From the NCBI GenBank assembly GCA_002297545.1, contig DBLZ01000024.1:1-9211 (forward strand): a stretch of DNA of 9,211 bases, in the 5' to 3' direction. Source of the stretch: Prevotellaceae bacterium UBA711 (GTDB lineage Bacteria; Bacteroidota; Bacteroidia; Bacteroidales; Bacteroidaceae). The position numbers and the translations under genes were made by a program. The notes beneath the pieces are model-generated. The model saw nothing but the letters and a program-made list of their open reading frames with translations, was not told the origin of the DNA and did no database searches. Each line of letters opens with the position of its first letter. Position 1 is the first letter of the stretch. This document shows, piece by piece, positions 1 to 7,560 of this stretch.

Positions 1-1085
1 GAGCCGGAGTAGAGCTTGTCAGTGGCTCTTACGACAGTGGCGTGTGCACGTGCGCTTGCTTCGTCGCTGTATCCGGTGAGCAGAACTCTGAGCATGCCTT
101 TATCCTTGTATTTCACGGCGTTGCAGAAGCCTTCCTTGTTCAGCTTGGCGATAAGATGTTCAGCACCCTTATTGGTAATGGCGCTGGCCATGACAATGCA
201 GTATCCGTGCACCTCAGGGGCGGATGAGCAGGCATCCTTTGCCGGAGCGATCTCCGTCGCAGGCTGGGGTGTTGTCTCTGCTTCTTTCTTCTCGGTGGTA
301 TTGACGGGTGTTTCGGCAACAGGCTCCGCTATGATTGTGGCAACCATCATGGTGTCCGCCTCTGTGTCTATGCTGGTTGATGCAGTCTGTACCGACTTGT
401 CTTTGACGGCAGGGGAGGTGATAGTTGCTTCGTTCTTTGTGTCTGATGAAGGTCGTGTGGCAGAACTGAAGATGTTGGTTAGGCTTTCCGTCATATTCAG
501 TCCGGCTTGTTGTCCGACATCGTTGAAAGAGCTGTAGTTGGGGATTATGACAGTCAGTACCACAATCAGCATGGCGGCAGCAGTCATTACCCGGTGCACT
601 GTGGTGCGACGCAGGCGGATGGTAAAATGCGTGTGGTCGGTATGGCGTCTGTCCTTATTGGCATGCGCCGGTAATTTTGCTATATGAAATGAGTCCAAAC
701 CATACAGTTCGGGCGTGTTGACACCGGCATCGCATACCTCAAAGGATACTTTGTCGTTAACGTACACCAAACGGCCTATCGTGCCCATGTCCATGATGCC
801 CATGTCCATGAGTGACTGATTTATGTCATCGACATATTCGGCAATCCACTTGTAGGCAACATTACGCGTGACGTGATGCAACTGTATCAGGCAGTCTTCC
901 AACTTGTGGTCATTATCCTTATTAGCCGTGTCCAAATGCACGCTTCTCACAGGGGGAAGGTATAGGTTTTCCTCCGGATAATACCTGGCAGGCAGCTCTT
1001 CGGTGACGAAGACGCCTATACCCGGTATCGCTACCGTGTCGTGTTCACAAAGGAGGTACTCTATGTGTCTGCTCAGGTCTTTCAT
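1..1085 (-). CDS. HU-CCDC81-like and SPOR domain envelope protein, C-terminus cut by window edge
   Basis: The reading frame is open from the ATG at 1083-1085 to the window edge, giving 361 residues. Residues 1-60 (MKDLSRHIEYLL, then AIPGIGVFV and YLPP) and about 65-135 (ending NTPELYGLDSF) match my memory of the paired bacterial HU-CCDC81 domains of Bacteroidetes. A basic stretch (RLRRTTVHR, about 157-165) precedes one hydrophobic helix at about 166-182. A Thr/Pro/Glu-rich linker runs to about 288. A SPOR-like domain follows (HGYCIVMASAITNKGAEHLI ... MLRVLLTGYSDEASARA), lacking only its final strand. Positive charge before the helix implies a cytoplasmic HU part and a periplasmic SPOR part. 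SPOR domains bind denuded peptidoglycan glycan strands; HU folds often bind nucleic acid, but DNA binding here is only inference. A TACCTTTG element lies six bases before the ATG. Family assignment is firm; cellular role is unknown. Confidence 0.88.
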   Translation of the reverse strand, partial: MKDLSRHIEYLLCEHDTVAIPGIGVFVTEELPARYYPEENLYLPPVRSVHLDTANKDNDHKLEDCLIQLHHVTRNVAYKWIAEYVDDINQSLMDMGIMDMGTIGRLVYVNDKVSFEVCDAGVNTPELYGLDSFHIAKLPAHANKDRRHTDHTHFTIRLRRTTVHRVMTAAAMLIVVLTVIIPNYSSFNDVGQQAGLNMTESLTNIFSSATRPSSDTKNEATITSPAVKDKSVQTASTSIDTEADTMMVATIIAEPVAETPVNTTEKKEAETTPQPATEIAPAKDACSSAPEVHGYCIVMASAITNKGAEHLIAKLNKEGFCNAVKYKDKGMLRVLLTGYSDEASARAHATVVRATDKLYSG

Positions 1086-1090
1086 ACTTG

Positions 1091-1098
1091 CAAAGGTA
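1091..1098 (-). promoter_or_regulatory. Bacteroidetes-type -7 element (TACCTTTG) for the HU/SPOR gene
   Basis: The minus strand reads TACCTTTG, a full match to the TAnnTTTG -7 consensus of Bacteroidetes primary sigma factor promoters. I see no good TTTG -33 partner 19-20 bases upstream. The element ends six bases before the ATG at 1085, so transcription would begin at or next to the start codon. The gene may therefore have its own promoter besides any read-through from the helicase gene 65 bases upstream. Confidence 0.6.
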
Positions 1099-1150
1099 CG
1101 ACAAATATCTTTAATTCGACATATCTGCGGAGGGAAATCGCCAAATAAAT

Positions 1151-2497
1151 TTAGGCCTTTCTGTCGGGGCGTTGCCCGTTGCTTCGGTCTTTCTTTTGTG
1201 TTTCAACTGGTTGTGTGTTTCGTGGCTGATCGCCCTTGCGCCTGTGGGATTTTCCGTGGCCACCCTGACCCATTTTCCCCTTCTTGCCGCGTGTGCCTTT
1301 GGGTGCACGGTTGCCTCGGCTGGACTTGCTTCCACGGAACTTTCCGTCGTACTCAGGGCCTTTGCCCAATGAGGCGGGTATTGCCATCTTTTCCACCTCT
1401 CTGCCCAAGAAGCGTTCGATGTCCATGAACTTGGGCTGGTCTTTCTCGGATACCAATGTGATTGCACTGCCTCCAGCTCCGGCACGTGCTGTGCGTCCTA
1501 TGCGGTGCACATAATCTTCGGCATCGTGAGGCACGTCGAAGTTGATTACCAGTGTGATGTCGTCGATGTCGATGCCACGGGCGACAATGTCAGTTGCCAC
1601 CAGGATGTCTGTCTGGCTGCTGCGGAAAAGGTACATCACTTCGTCTCGCTCCTGCTGCGACAGGTCGCTGTGCATGGCACGGCAGTTGAATTTGGCACGT
1701 GCCAAGGAGATGGCAAGATCCTTGGCCTTTACCTTGCTGCCTGTGAATATGATGACGCGTTCCGGCTTCTGTGCTTTGAACAGTTCTTTGATAATGTCTA
1801 CCTTCTGTGCTTCATAGCATATGCATGCCATCTGGTGTATCTTATCGGCCGGTCGGCTTACGGCAAGGCGTATCTCAGTCGGGTTATGCAACAGGGTCTT
1901 GGCCAATTGACGTATCTTTTCCGGCATGGTGGCGGAGAACATGATGGTCTGGTGCTTTGGCGGCAGATACTTGGCTATTTGCAGGATATCGTCAGAGAAT
2001 CCCATGTCCAGCATGCGGTCGGCTTCGTCCAGGATAAAGAACGATACGCGGGACAGATCTATGTTGCCCAGGGATAGGTGGCTTATCAGTCGTCCCGGTG
2101 TGGCGATGACTATGTCTGCGCCCTGTTGCATGCTACGTTTTTCCTGCTCATAGCGTATGCCGTCATTGCCACCATATACTGCTACGGAACTGATGTATGG
2201 CAGATGGTAGGAAAAGCCCTGAAGGGCCTGGTCTATCTGTTGTGCCAATTCTCTGGTAGGCGACATGATGACGCAGTTGATGGCATCAGCAGGATAGTCG
2301 CCGTATGACAGTTCCGACAGCACAGGCAACAGGTATGCCGCTGTCTTGCCCGTACCGGTCTGCGCTACGCCTAACACGTCTTGGCCTTCCAGAATCGGTG
2401 GTATGGCCTGTCCTTGTATGGGTGTAGTTTCTCTGAAGTTCATATCGTCCAGTGCGTCTAACACCGGATCGCTGAGGTTGAGGTCGTAGAAGTCCAT
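1151..2497 (-). CDS. DEAD-box ATP-dependent RNA helicase with basic C-terminal tail
   Basis: This 448-residue protein has the full DEAD-box helicase motif set. The Q motif is at 21-28 (FRETTPIQ), motif I at 45-52 (AQTGTGKT), Ia at 80-84 (PTREL), GG at 109-110, Ib at 133-136 (TPGR), II at 157-160 (DEAD), III at 188-190 (SAT), V at about 301-310 (ATDIVARGID) and VI at 331-338 (HRIGRTAR). From about residue 380 the sequence is low-complexity and rich in Gly, Lys, Arg and Gln, as in RhlE-like bacterial helicases, where such tails bind RNA without specificity. The expected role is ATP-driven unwinding of short RNA duplexes in ribosome assembly or RNA turnover; the exact substrate cannot be read from sequence. 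It begins 38 bases after the LptF/LptG-type gene and is probably the last gene of the lon operon. The start is the first ATG of the frame, in an A/T-only stretch. Confidence 0.95.
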   Translation of the reverse strand: MDFYDLNLSDPVLDALDDMNFRETTPIQGQAIPPILEGQDVLGVAQTGTGKTAAYLLPVLSELSYGDYPADAINCVIMSPTRELAQQIDQALQGFSYHLPYISSVAVYGGNDGIRYEQEKRSMQQGADIVIATPGRLISHLSLGNIDLSRVSFFILDEADRMLDMGFSDDILQIAKYLPPKHQTIMFSATMPEKIRQLAKTLLHNPTEIRLAVSRPADKIHQMACICYEAQKVDIIKELFKAQKPERVIIFTGSKVKAKDLAISLARAKFNCRAMHSDLSQQERDEVMYLFRSSQTDILVATDIVARGIDIDDITLVINFDVPHDAEDYVHRIGRTARAGAGGSAITLVSEKDQPKFMDIERFLGREVEKMAIPASLGKGPEYDGKFRGSKSSRGNRAPKGTRGKKGKMGQGGHGKSHRRKGDQPRNTQPVETQKKDRSNGQRPDRKA

Positions 2498-2535
2498 ATA
2501 TATAATATATAAGGTATAGGGTTATGTACCGTATG

Positions 2536-3633
2536 TTATCTTGGTGCTTTCTTATACAGATATACGGCTATGGGTATGTATATGAAGTTAGGCAGCCAGG
2601 CTGCAATCCATGGTTGCATGCCGGCCTGTGTGCTGAACGTGGCGCATACTCCTTGCAACAATATGTATGTAGCGCTGAGAGTCAAGCCTATTCCCAATGC
2701 CGTGCCCATGCCGCCTTTGCGTTTTCTGGCCGAAAGGCTTGCTCCGATTATGCTGAGGACAAAGGCGGCAAGCGGTGCTGCGATGCGTTTGTGGTACTCT
2801 ACCTCGAAGTCTTGCAATCCGGCAATACCTCGTATGCGTTGCCGGCTGATGAACTCGTCAAGTTGCGAAGAGGTCATGGTTTCCTGCATTTTGTTTGTAA
2901 GCAGGAAGTCCTGTGGTTCCAGCTTTATTATGCTGTCAACCTGGGCATAGTGTTTTATTTCTTCGCGCGGACCACCGAGTTCCCGGATATTGACGTTTCG
3001 TAGGGTCCACTTGAAACGGACGTCAGAGATGGTGTCGTACTGTGCCGACTGTGCGGTGAGATGTGATACCAGCTTCTTGTCCACAAATTTATCCAACGAG
3101 AAGTGATAGCCAGTATGGGATGAGCCGTCGTAATGCTCCATGAATGCCACCACTCCGCTGTCCACTTGCAGATGTACGTTATCTGCCCAGGTTTTCACCT
3201 TGATACGTTTCTTGTATTGATTCTCGAAGGCAAGTCTCTTCACGCTGCCCCTCGGTATGACATCTGTACCCAGATAGTAGTTGAATGCTGCAATGAGTGC
3301 AGCGCAGAACATGTATGGCCACATCAGGCGCCTGAAACTGACGCCGGCTGCCAGCATGGCTATCACTTCGCTGTTGTCGGCAAGCTTGACAGTGAAGAAG
3401 ATGACCGATATGAAGACGAACAGTGCGGAGAACAGGTTGGAGTAGAATGGTATGAAGTTGGCATAGTACGTGAATATGATGCCGTCCCATGGAGCATTGT
3501 TGGTGGTGAACTTGTCGATGTTGTCATTGAAGTCAAACACCACGGCGATGCTTATTATGAGGATTATGCTGAAGACATACGTCCCCAGGAACTTCTTTAT
3601 AATGTATCTGTCCAGACGTGTAAACAGTCTCAT
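2536..3633 (-). CDS. LptF/LptG-family permease (YjgP/YjgQ), lipopolysaccharide export
   Basis: This is a 365-residue inner-membrane protein of typical family length. Hydrophobic helices fall at about 14-34, 57-82, 103-121, 284-300, 309-330 and 341-360. A large hydrophilic region at about 125-275 fits the periplasmic beta-jellyroll. The segment NSEVIAMLAAGVSFRRL (about 87-103) is the cytoplasmic coupling helix that contacts the LptB ATPase in this family. EYHKRIAAPLAAFVLSIIGA and the basic SARKRKGG are also family hallmarks. LptF and LptG form the transmembrane core of the LptB2FG transporter, which lifts LPS from the inner membrane onto the LptC/LptA bridge. Sequence alone does not let me say which of the two this is; its partner is not in the window. 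The start is fixed by an in-frame TAG a few codons upstream. It lies 66 bases after tgt with no convincing promoter between them. Confidence 0.93.
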   Translation of the reverse strand: MRLFTRLDRYIIKKFLGTYVFSIILIISIAVVFDFNDNIDKFTTNNAPWDGIIFTYYANFIPFYSNLFSALFVFISVIFFTVKLADNSEVIAMLAAGVSFRRLMWPYMFCAALIAAFNYYLGTDVIPRGSVKRLAFENQYKKRIKVKTWADNVHLQVDSGVVAFMEHYDGSSHTGYHFSLDKFVDKKLVSHLTAQSAQYDTISDVRFKWTLRNVNIRELGGPREEIKHYAQVDSIIKLEPQDFLLTNKMQETMTSSQLDEFISRQRIRGIAGLQDFEVEYHKRIAAPLAAFVLSIIGASLSARKRKGGMGTALGIGLTLSATYILLQGVCATFSTQAGMQPWIAAWLPNFIYIPIAVYLYKKAPR

Positions 3634-3699
3634 GTCGTCTGCTTTAGGCTAACAATGTATCTCTTTGTCCGTTTCTATGTCTTGAATATCCCTCTTATA

Positions 3700-4830
3700 T
3701 CACAGTCTGCTGGTCACGCGCCGCATCATGCCTGCTTTCCATGAGGAGAAGTCTCCGATGATGATATGTTTGCGTGCTTCGCCCACTAACCATAGGTAGA
3801 AGGCCAGGTTGTGTATTGACGCGATCTCCAGCGCAAGCAGTTCTTGGGCTTTGAAGAGATGGTGCAGATATGCCTTGGTATAGAACGTGTCTACGGAGGC
3901 AGTGCCCAGAGGGTCGATGGGGGAGAAGTCATCCTCCCATTTCTTGTTGCGCATGTTCATGATGCCATCGCTTGTGAACAGGCAGGCATTGCGACCGTTG
4001 CGTGTCGGCATGACGCAGTCGAACATGTCCACGCCGCGCTCTATGCCTTCCAGCAGATTTGCCGGTGTGCCCACTCCCATGAGGTAGCGTGGCTTGTCTT
4101 TTGGCAGGATGTCATTAACGACCTCTATCATCTCATACATCACCTCGGCCGGCTCGCCCACGGCCAAGCCGCCTATGGCATTGCCGTCGGCATCCTTGGA
4201 GGCTACAAACTCGGCGCTCTGCTGTCGGAGGTCCTTGAACGTGCATCCCTGGACAATGGGGAAGAGGCTTTGGTGGTATCCATAGAGCGGTTCCGTCTCA
4301 TTGAAGCGGGCAAAGCATCTGTCCAGCCACCTGTTTGTCAGGCCGAGGCTCTTCTTTGCATAGGTATAATCGCTGGTTCCTGGAGGACATTCATCCAAAG
4401 CCATCATTATGTCGGCGCCTATGCTTCGTTCTATGTCCATGACACGTTCCGGAGTGAACATGTGTTTGGAACCGTCCAAATGGCTTCGGAATGTGCAACC
4501 TTCTTCCGTCAGCTTGCGTATCCCGGTCAACGAGAACACCTGGAAACCGCCCGAATCCGTGAGGATGGGACGATCCCAGCCGTTGAATTTGTGCAGTCCG
4601 CCTGCTTTTTGCAGTATTTCCGTTCCTGGTCTCAGGTACAGGTGGTATGTGTTGCCAAGTATTATCTGTGCCTGCACCTCTTCCTTCAAATCCCGCACGG
4701 TAAGGCCTTTTACGCTGCCCACTGTGCCCACCGGCATGAATATGGGGGTTTGTATCGGTCCGTGGTCCGTGGTCAGCACTCCTGCACGGGCATTGGTCTT
4801 TGGATCAGTATGTTGAAGTTCAAATGTCAT
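3700..4830 (-). CDS. tgt: tRNA-guanine(34) transglycosylase (queuosine pathway)
   Basis: At 376 residues this matches bacterial Tgt in length and sequence. The enzyme exchanges G34 for preQ1 in tRNAs with GUN anticodons (Asp, Asn, His, Tyr), the committed step of queuosine formation. D92 (in TDSGGFQ) fits the general acid/base aspartate, D271 (in MFDCVMPTRNGRN) the nucleophile, and D146/Q194 the base-recognition positions. V224 in GGLAVGEP is the residue typical of preQ1-using bacterial enzymes; eukaryotic queuine enzymes carry Gly. The C-terminal zinc site is unusual: the CxCxxC of E. coli and Zymomonas enzymes is replaced by G309, A311 and D314, and only H340 (in ASIHNLAFY) remains. I recall a similar loss in other Bacteroidetes Tgt proteins. 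It starts 36 bases after lon, with an A-rich stretch before the ATG, consistent with cotranscription. Confidence 0.97.
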   Translation of the reverse strand: MTFELQHTDPKTNARAGVLTTDHGPIQTPIFMPVGTVGSVKGLTVRDLKEEVQAQIILGNTYHLYLRPGTEILQKAGGLHKFNGWDRPILTDSGGFQVFSLTGIRKLTEEGCTFRSHLDGSKHMFTPERVMDIERSIGADIMMALDECPPGTSDYTYAKKSLGLTNRWLDRCFARFNETEPLYGYHQSLFPIVQGCTFKDLRQQSAEFVASKDADGNAIGGLAVGEPAEVMYEMIEVVNDILPKDKPRYLMGVGTPANLLEGIERGVDMFDCVMPTRNGRNACLFTSDGIMNMRNKKWEDDFSPIDPLGTASVDTFYTKAYLHHLFKAQELLALEIASIHNLAFYLWLVGEARKHIIIGDFSSWKAGMMRRVTSRL

Positions 4831-4866
4831 CAGTGTTGTCTTTGTTACTGGTGGTGATGCTTGCCG

Positions 4867-7359
4867 TTATGTCTTGGCTTCGTTCTTGGTCTCTTCGAAA
4901 TGGAACTCTATGGGGTTAGCCACTTTTTCCTGTAGCAGGGCGAAGTCCCACACGTCCATCACGGTATCCACATAATGAAACTCCACGCCGCGGAGGTACG
5001 TCTCGGGAATTTCGTCGATGTCCTTCTTGTTGTAGTGGCACAGGATGATGTGCTTTATGCCGGCACGCTTCGCAGCCAGAATCTTCTCCCTGATACCGCC
5101 TACGGGCAGTACCTTGCCGCGTAGGGTTATTTCGCCTGTCATGGCCAACTCTTTGCGCACCTTGCGCTGTGTCAGGGCCGAAGCTATGCTGGTGGCCATG
5201 GTGATGCCGGCCGAAGGACCATCCTTAGGCACGGCGCCTTCGGGCACATGTATGTGCAGGTTGTAGTTCTCAAATACACGAGGATCGATGCCCAGCGTGC
5301 GTGTGTGGCACTTGATGTATTCCAAGGCAATGCTCGCCGATTCCTTCATCACGTCGCCCAAATTGCCGGTGAGCGTCAGTTTGCCGCCCTTGCCCTCGGA
5401 TACGCTTGTCTCTATGAACAAAATCTCGCCTCCCACGCTGGTCCATGCCAGACCGGTCACCACGCCTGCAAAGCCGTTGCCCTGATACGTGTCGCGGGTG
5501 AAGATGGGTTTGCCCAGGAGACGTTCCACCTCGGCATTGTCTATTGTTTTGTTTATGGTCATGCCCGTGCCATCGTGTGTTGAGGCTGACGGCTGTTCCC
5601 GTGCGACATCCAGCGCCACCTTGCGCAACATCTTGTTGATTTGCTTCTCCAGAGAGCGCACACCACTCTCGCGAGTGTAGTTCTCCACGATGTGTTCTAT
5701 GGCCTCCTTTTTTATCTTGAGACCCTTTTGGTTGTCCAGTCCGTTGTTTGTTTTTGCCTTGGGGAAGAGGTTGCGGCGCACTATCTCTATTTTCTCCTCT
5801 GTCAGGTATCCGCCTACCTCTATTAGTTCCATGCGGTCCAGCAGGGGGCGGGGAATGGTGTGTATGTCGTTGGCGGTGGCTATGAACATCACCCGGGATA
5901 GGTCATAGTCCACGTCCAGGAAGTTGTCGTGGAACGCCATGTTCTGTTCCGGATCCAGCACTTCCAGCAGTGCGCTGGACGGATCTCCCTGTATGCCGGC
6001 CTGCGACACCTTGTCTATTTCGTCAAGTACAAACACGGGGTTGGACGAACCGGCCTTGATGATGCTCTTCACTATGCGTCCTGGCATGGCACCGATGTAT
6101 GTGCGCCGATGTCCGCGTATCTCGCTTTCGTCGTGCATGCCGCCAAGCGAAATCCTCACGTATTTGCGTTTCAATGCCTGTGCTATGCTCTTGCACAGAC
6201 TTGTCTTGCCCACACCCGGAGGACCGTAGAGGCAGATGATGGGGCTTTTCATGTCCGCTTTCAGTTTCAATACGGCCAAATGCTCCAGAATGCGTTCCTT
6301 TACTTTTTCCATGCCGTAGTGGTCGCTGTCCAGATAGTGCTGTGCGCGTTTCATATCCAGGTTGTCCTGAGTGTACTCTCCCCAGGGCAGCTGCAACATC
6401 GTCTGCAGGTAGTTGAGCTGTACGTTGTAGTCCGGACTCTGTGCATTGGTGCGTGAGAGTTTGACCACTTCCTTCTCGAACATTTCGCCCACCTGCGTGC
6501 TCCATTTCTTTCCCTTGGCCTGTTCGCGCAGCTGCGACATGTCGTCGAACTTACCAGACAGTTCATCTGTGTTGCCCAGTTCGGCCTGCAGATTGCGTAT
6601 CTCCTGGTTCAGGAAGAAGTCACGCTGCTGCCTGTTGAGATCGGCCTGTGTCTTGGCTTCCACTTCCTGTCGTATCTGTGCCAGTTGCACCTCATAGTTC
6701 AGGAACTGAAGCAACATGGATGCTCGTCCCAGGTCCGTATCCTCTGCCAGCAGGCGTGCTTTGTCCTCGGTGCTGAACGGATAGTTGGTACATACAAAGT
6801 TTATCAGGAAGACACCCGGTTGCATCTTCTTGATGAACTCCGTCATTTCCACAGGAATGTTTTCGCTTGCCTGCAGAAGAACCTTCACACGTTCATGTAT
6901 CATCCGCGTGGTCACCATCAGTTCCATGTCTTCCTCCTCGCGGTGGATTTCCGGTATGGCCTTGACGGTTCCATACAGTCCCTCATCGGTATCAGTCAAG
7001 GTTTCCAGTTCCACTCGGTTCAAGGCTTGGAGCAGAGCGTTGTAGTTTCCGTCGGGCAACTTCATCAGGTGTATTATCTTGCACACGGTGCCAGTTGTGT
7101 GCAGGTCGGTCTGTCCCGGAGAGTCGGTTTCGGGTGCTTTTTGGGCAAAGGTGGCTATCATCCCGTCGGCCTTTTCTGCTTTCTTCAGGCTTTTCAGGCT
7201 TTTTTTCCTACCCACGGCCACCGGAGTGACAGTGCCTGGAAACAGTATGTTGTCGCGTAGGGGCAGGATGCCCATTTCACCATCTCTGTTTTGACGTATG
7301 TACTTCTCTACGTTGGCATCTATTTCTGTTACAAATGAAAAGGAGGTGTTCTTTCGCAT
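4867..7359 (-). CDS. lon: ATP-dependent Lon protease
   Basis: With the start at 7359 this is an 830-residue LonA-type protease, a homo-oligomeric cytosolic AAA+ enzyme that unfolds and degrades damaged and regulatory proteins. The N-terminal substrate domain begins at GILPLRDNILFPGTVTP (about 30-46). A charged, probably coiled-coil region spans about 225-300. The ATPase carries Walker A GPPGVGKTS at 379-387 and Walker B VFVLDEID at 442-449. The protease has the Ser/Lys dyad: S716 in PKDGPSAG and K759 in GGIREK, 43 residues apart as in E. coli. The frame is open upstream to a TTG at 7482, but that codon lies inside the -33 promoter element. ATGs at 7434 and 7410 remain possible. I prefer 7359 because an A-rich stretch (AACACACAAAACTAT) precedes it and the residues before it do not look like Lon. 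First gene of the lon-tgt-permease-helicase operon. Confidence 0.97.
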   Translation of the reverse strand: MRKNTSFSFVTEIDANVEKYIRQNRDGEMGILPLRDNILFPGTVTPVAVGRKKSLKSLKKAEKADGMIATFAQKAPETDSPGQTDLHTTGTVCKIIHLMKLPDGNYNALLQALNRVELETLTDTDEGLYGTVKAIPEIHREEEDMELMVTTRMIHERVKVLLQASENIPVEMTEFIKKMQPGVFLINFVCTNYPFSTEDKARLLAEDTDLGRASMLLQFLNYEVQLAQIRQEVEAKTQADLNRQQRDFFLNQEIRNLQAELGNTDELSGKFDDMSQLREQAKGKKWSTQVGEMFEKEVVKLSRTNAQSPDYNVQLNYLQTMLQLPWGEYTQDNLDMKRAQHYLDSDHYGMEKVKERILEHLAVLKLKADMKSPIICLYGPPGVGKTSLCKSIAQALKRKYVRISLGGMHDESEIRGHRRTYIGAMPGRIVKSIIKAGSSNPVFVLDEIDKVSQAGIQGDPSSALLEVLDPEQNMAFHDNFLDVDYDLSRVMFIATANDIHTIPRPLLDRMELIEVGGYLTEEKIEIVRRNLFPKAKTNNGLDNQKGLKIKKEAIEHIVENYTRESGVRSLEKQINKMLRKVALDVAREQPSASTHDGTGMTINKTIDNAEVERLLGKPIFTRDTYQGNGFAGVVTGLAWTSVGGEILFIETSVSEGKGGKLTLTGNLGDVMKESASIALEYIKCHTRTLGIDPRVFENYNLHIHVPEGAVPKDGPSAGITMATSIASALTQRKVRKELAMTGEITLRGKVLPVGGIREKILAAKRAGIKHIILCHYNKKDIDEIPETYLRGVEFHYVDTVMDVWDFALLQEKVANPIEFHFEETKNEAKT

Positions 7360-7452
7360 ATAGTTTTGTGTGTTCTTTCGATTTGTGGGTTGCAGCCCGT
7401 ACTTCCGCATGCCACGGACATACGCTCGTACCATATATTTATATACGGCCTG

Positions 7453-7483
7453 CAAAGATACGCAAAAAGGTTCTAAATACAAA
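7453..7483 (-). promoter_or_regulatory. lon operon promoter, TTTG-N19-TATCTTTG
   Basis: On the minus strand, TTTG at 7480-7483 is followed after exactly 19 bases by TATCTTTG at 7453-7460. This matches the Bacteroidetes -33/-7 consensus (TTTG, 19-20 bases, TAnnTTTG) at both elements and is the best promoter in the window. Transcription should start near 7447, giving a leader of about 88 bases to the preferred lon start at 7359. It probably serves lon, tgt, the permease gene and the helicase gene. I recognise no heat-shock operator such as a CIRCE element beside it. Confidence 0.75.
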
Positions 7484-7543
7484 ATTATGCTCGCCGCTAA
7501 GGCCTTTTTCTGCGCTAAACCGCATGGATTGCCAAAAATGCCT

Positions 7544-7551
7544 TACCTTTG
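7544..7551 (+). promoter_or_regulatory. Bacteroidetes-type -7 element (TACCTTTG) for trmN6
   Basis: TACCTTTG matches the TAnnTTTG -7 consensus and ends nine bases before the trmN6 ATG at 7561. The expected start of transcription is therefore within a few bases of the start codon. No TTTG lies at the -33 position, so the promoter may be weak or activator-dependent. It sits back to back with the lon promoter; the 201-base region 7360-7560 between the two genes holds these signals and nothing else I can recognise. Confidence 0.55.
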
Positions 7552-7560
7552 CCTTAGATT

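Noticed and set aside
785..815. Tandem 15-base repeat encoding MDMGIMDMG in the HU-like domain.
   Set aside because: Compared with the usual family segment (Leu...Gly...Gly-Ile-Gly) the length is unchanged, so it is probably coincidence of Met/Asp/Gly codons and not a duplication.
1111..1485. Minus-strand open frame overlapping the helicase C-terminus and running past its stop.
   Set aside because: It is a frame-shifted reading of the basic, low-complexity tail, with no promoter or recognisable product.
2509..2516. TACCTTAT on the minus strand before the helicase gene, as a promoter.
   Set aside because: It matches only four of the six conserved -7 positions and has no -33 partner; the 38-base gap fits cotranscription better.
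2524..3003. Plus-strand open frame opposite the LPS permease gene, and similar frames at 3133-3744, 6685-7260 and 16-537.
   Set aside because: All lie opposite clear genes, lack sensible starts or promoters and give low-quality translations.
3844..4857. Long open frame of 337 codons on the plus strand opposite tgt.
   Set aside because: It mirrors the tgt coding frame, its translation is rich in His, Cys and Val with no recognisable domain, and tgt is unmistakable. It is a by-product of codon bias on the other strand.
7200..7206. Run of seven A on the coding strand in lon (Lys-Lys at residues 52-53), as a possible slippage or phase-variation site.
   Set aside because: Seven A is too short to be compelling, the frame is intact, and Lys-Lys codons explain it. 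No alternative product of interest results.
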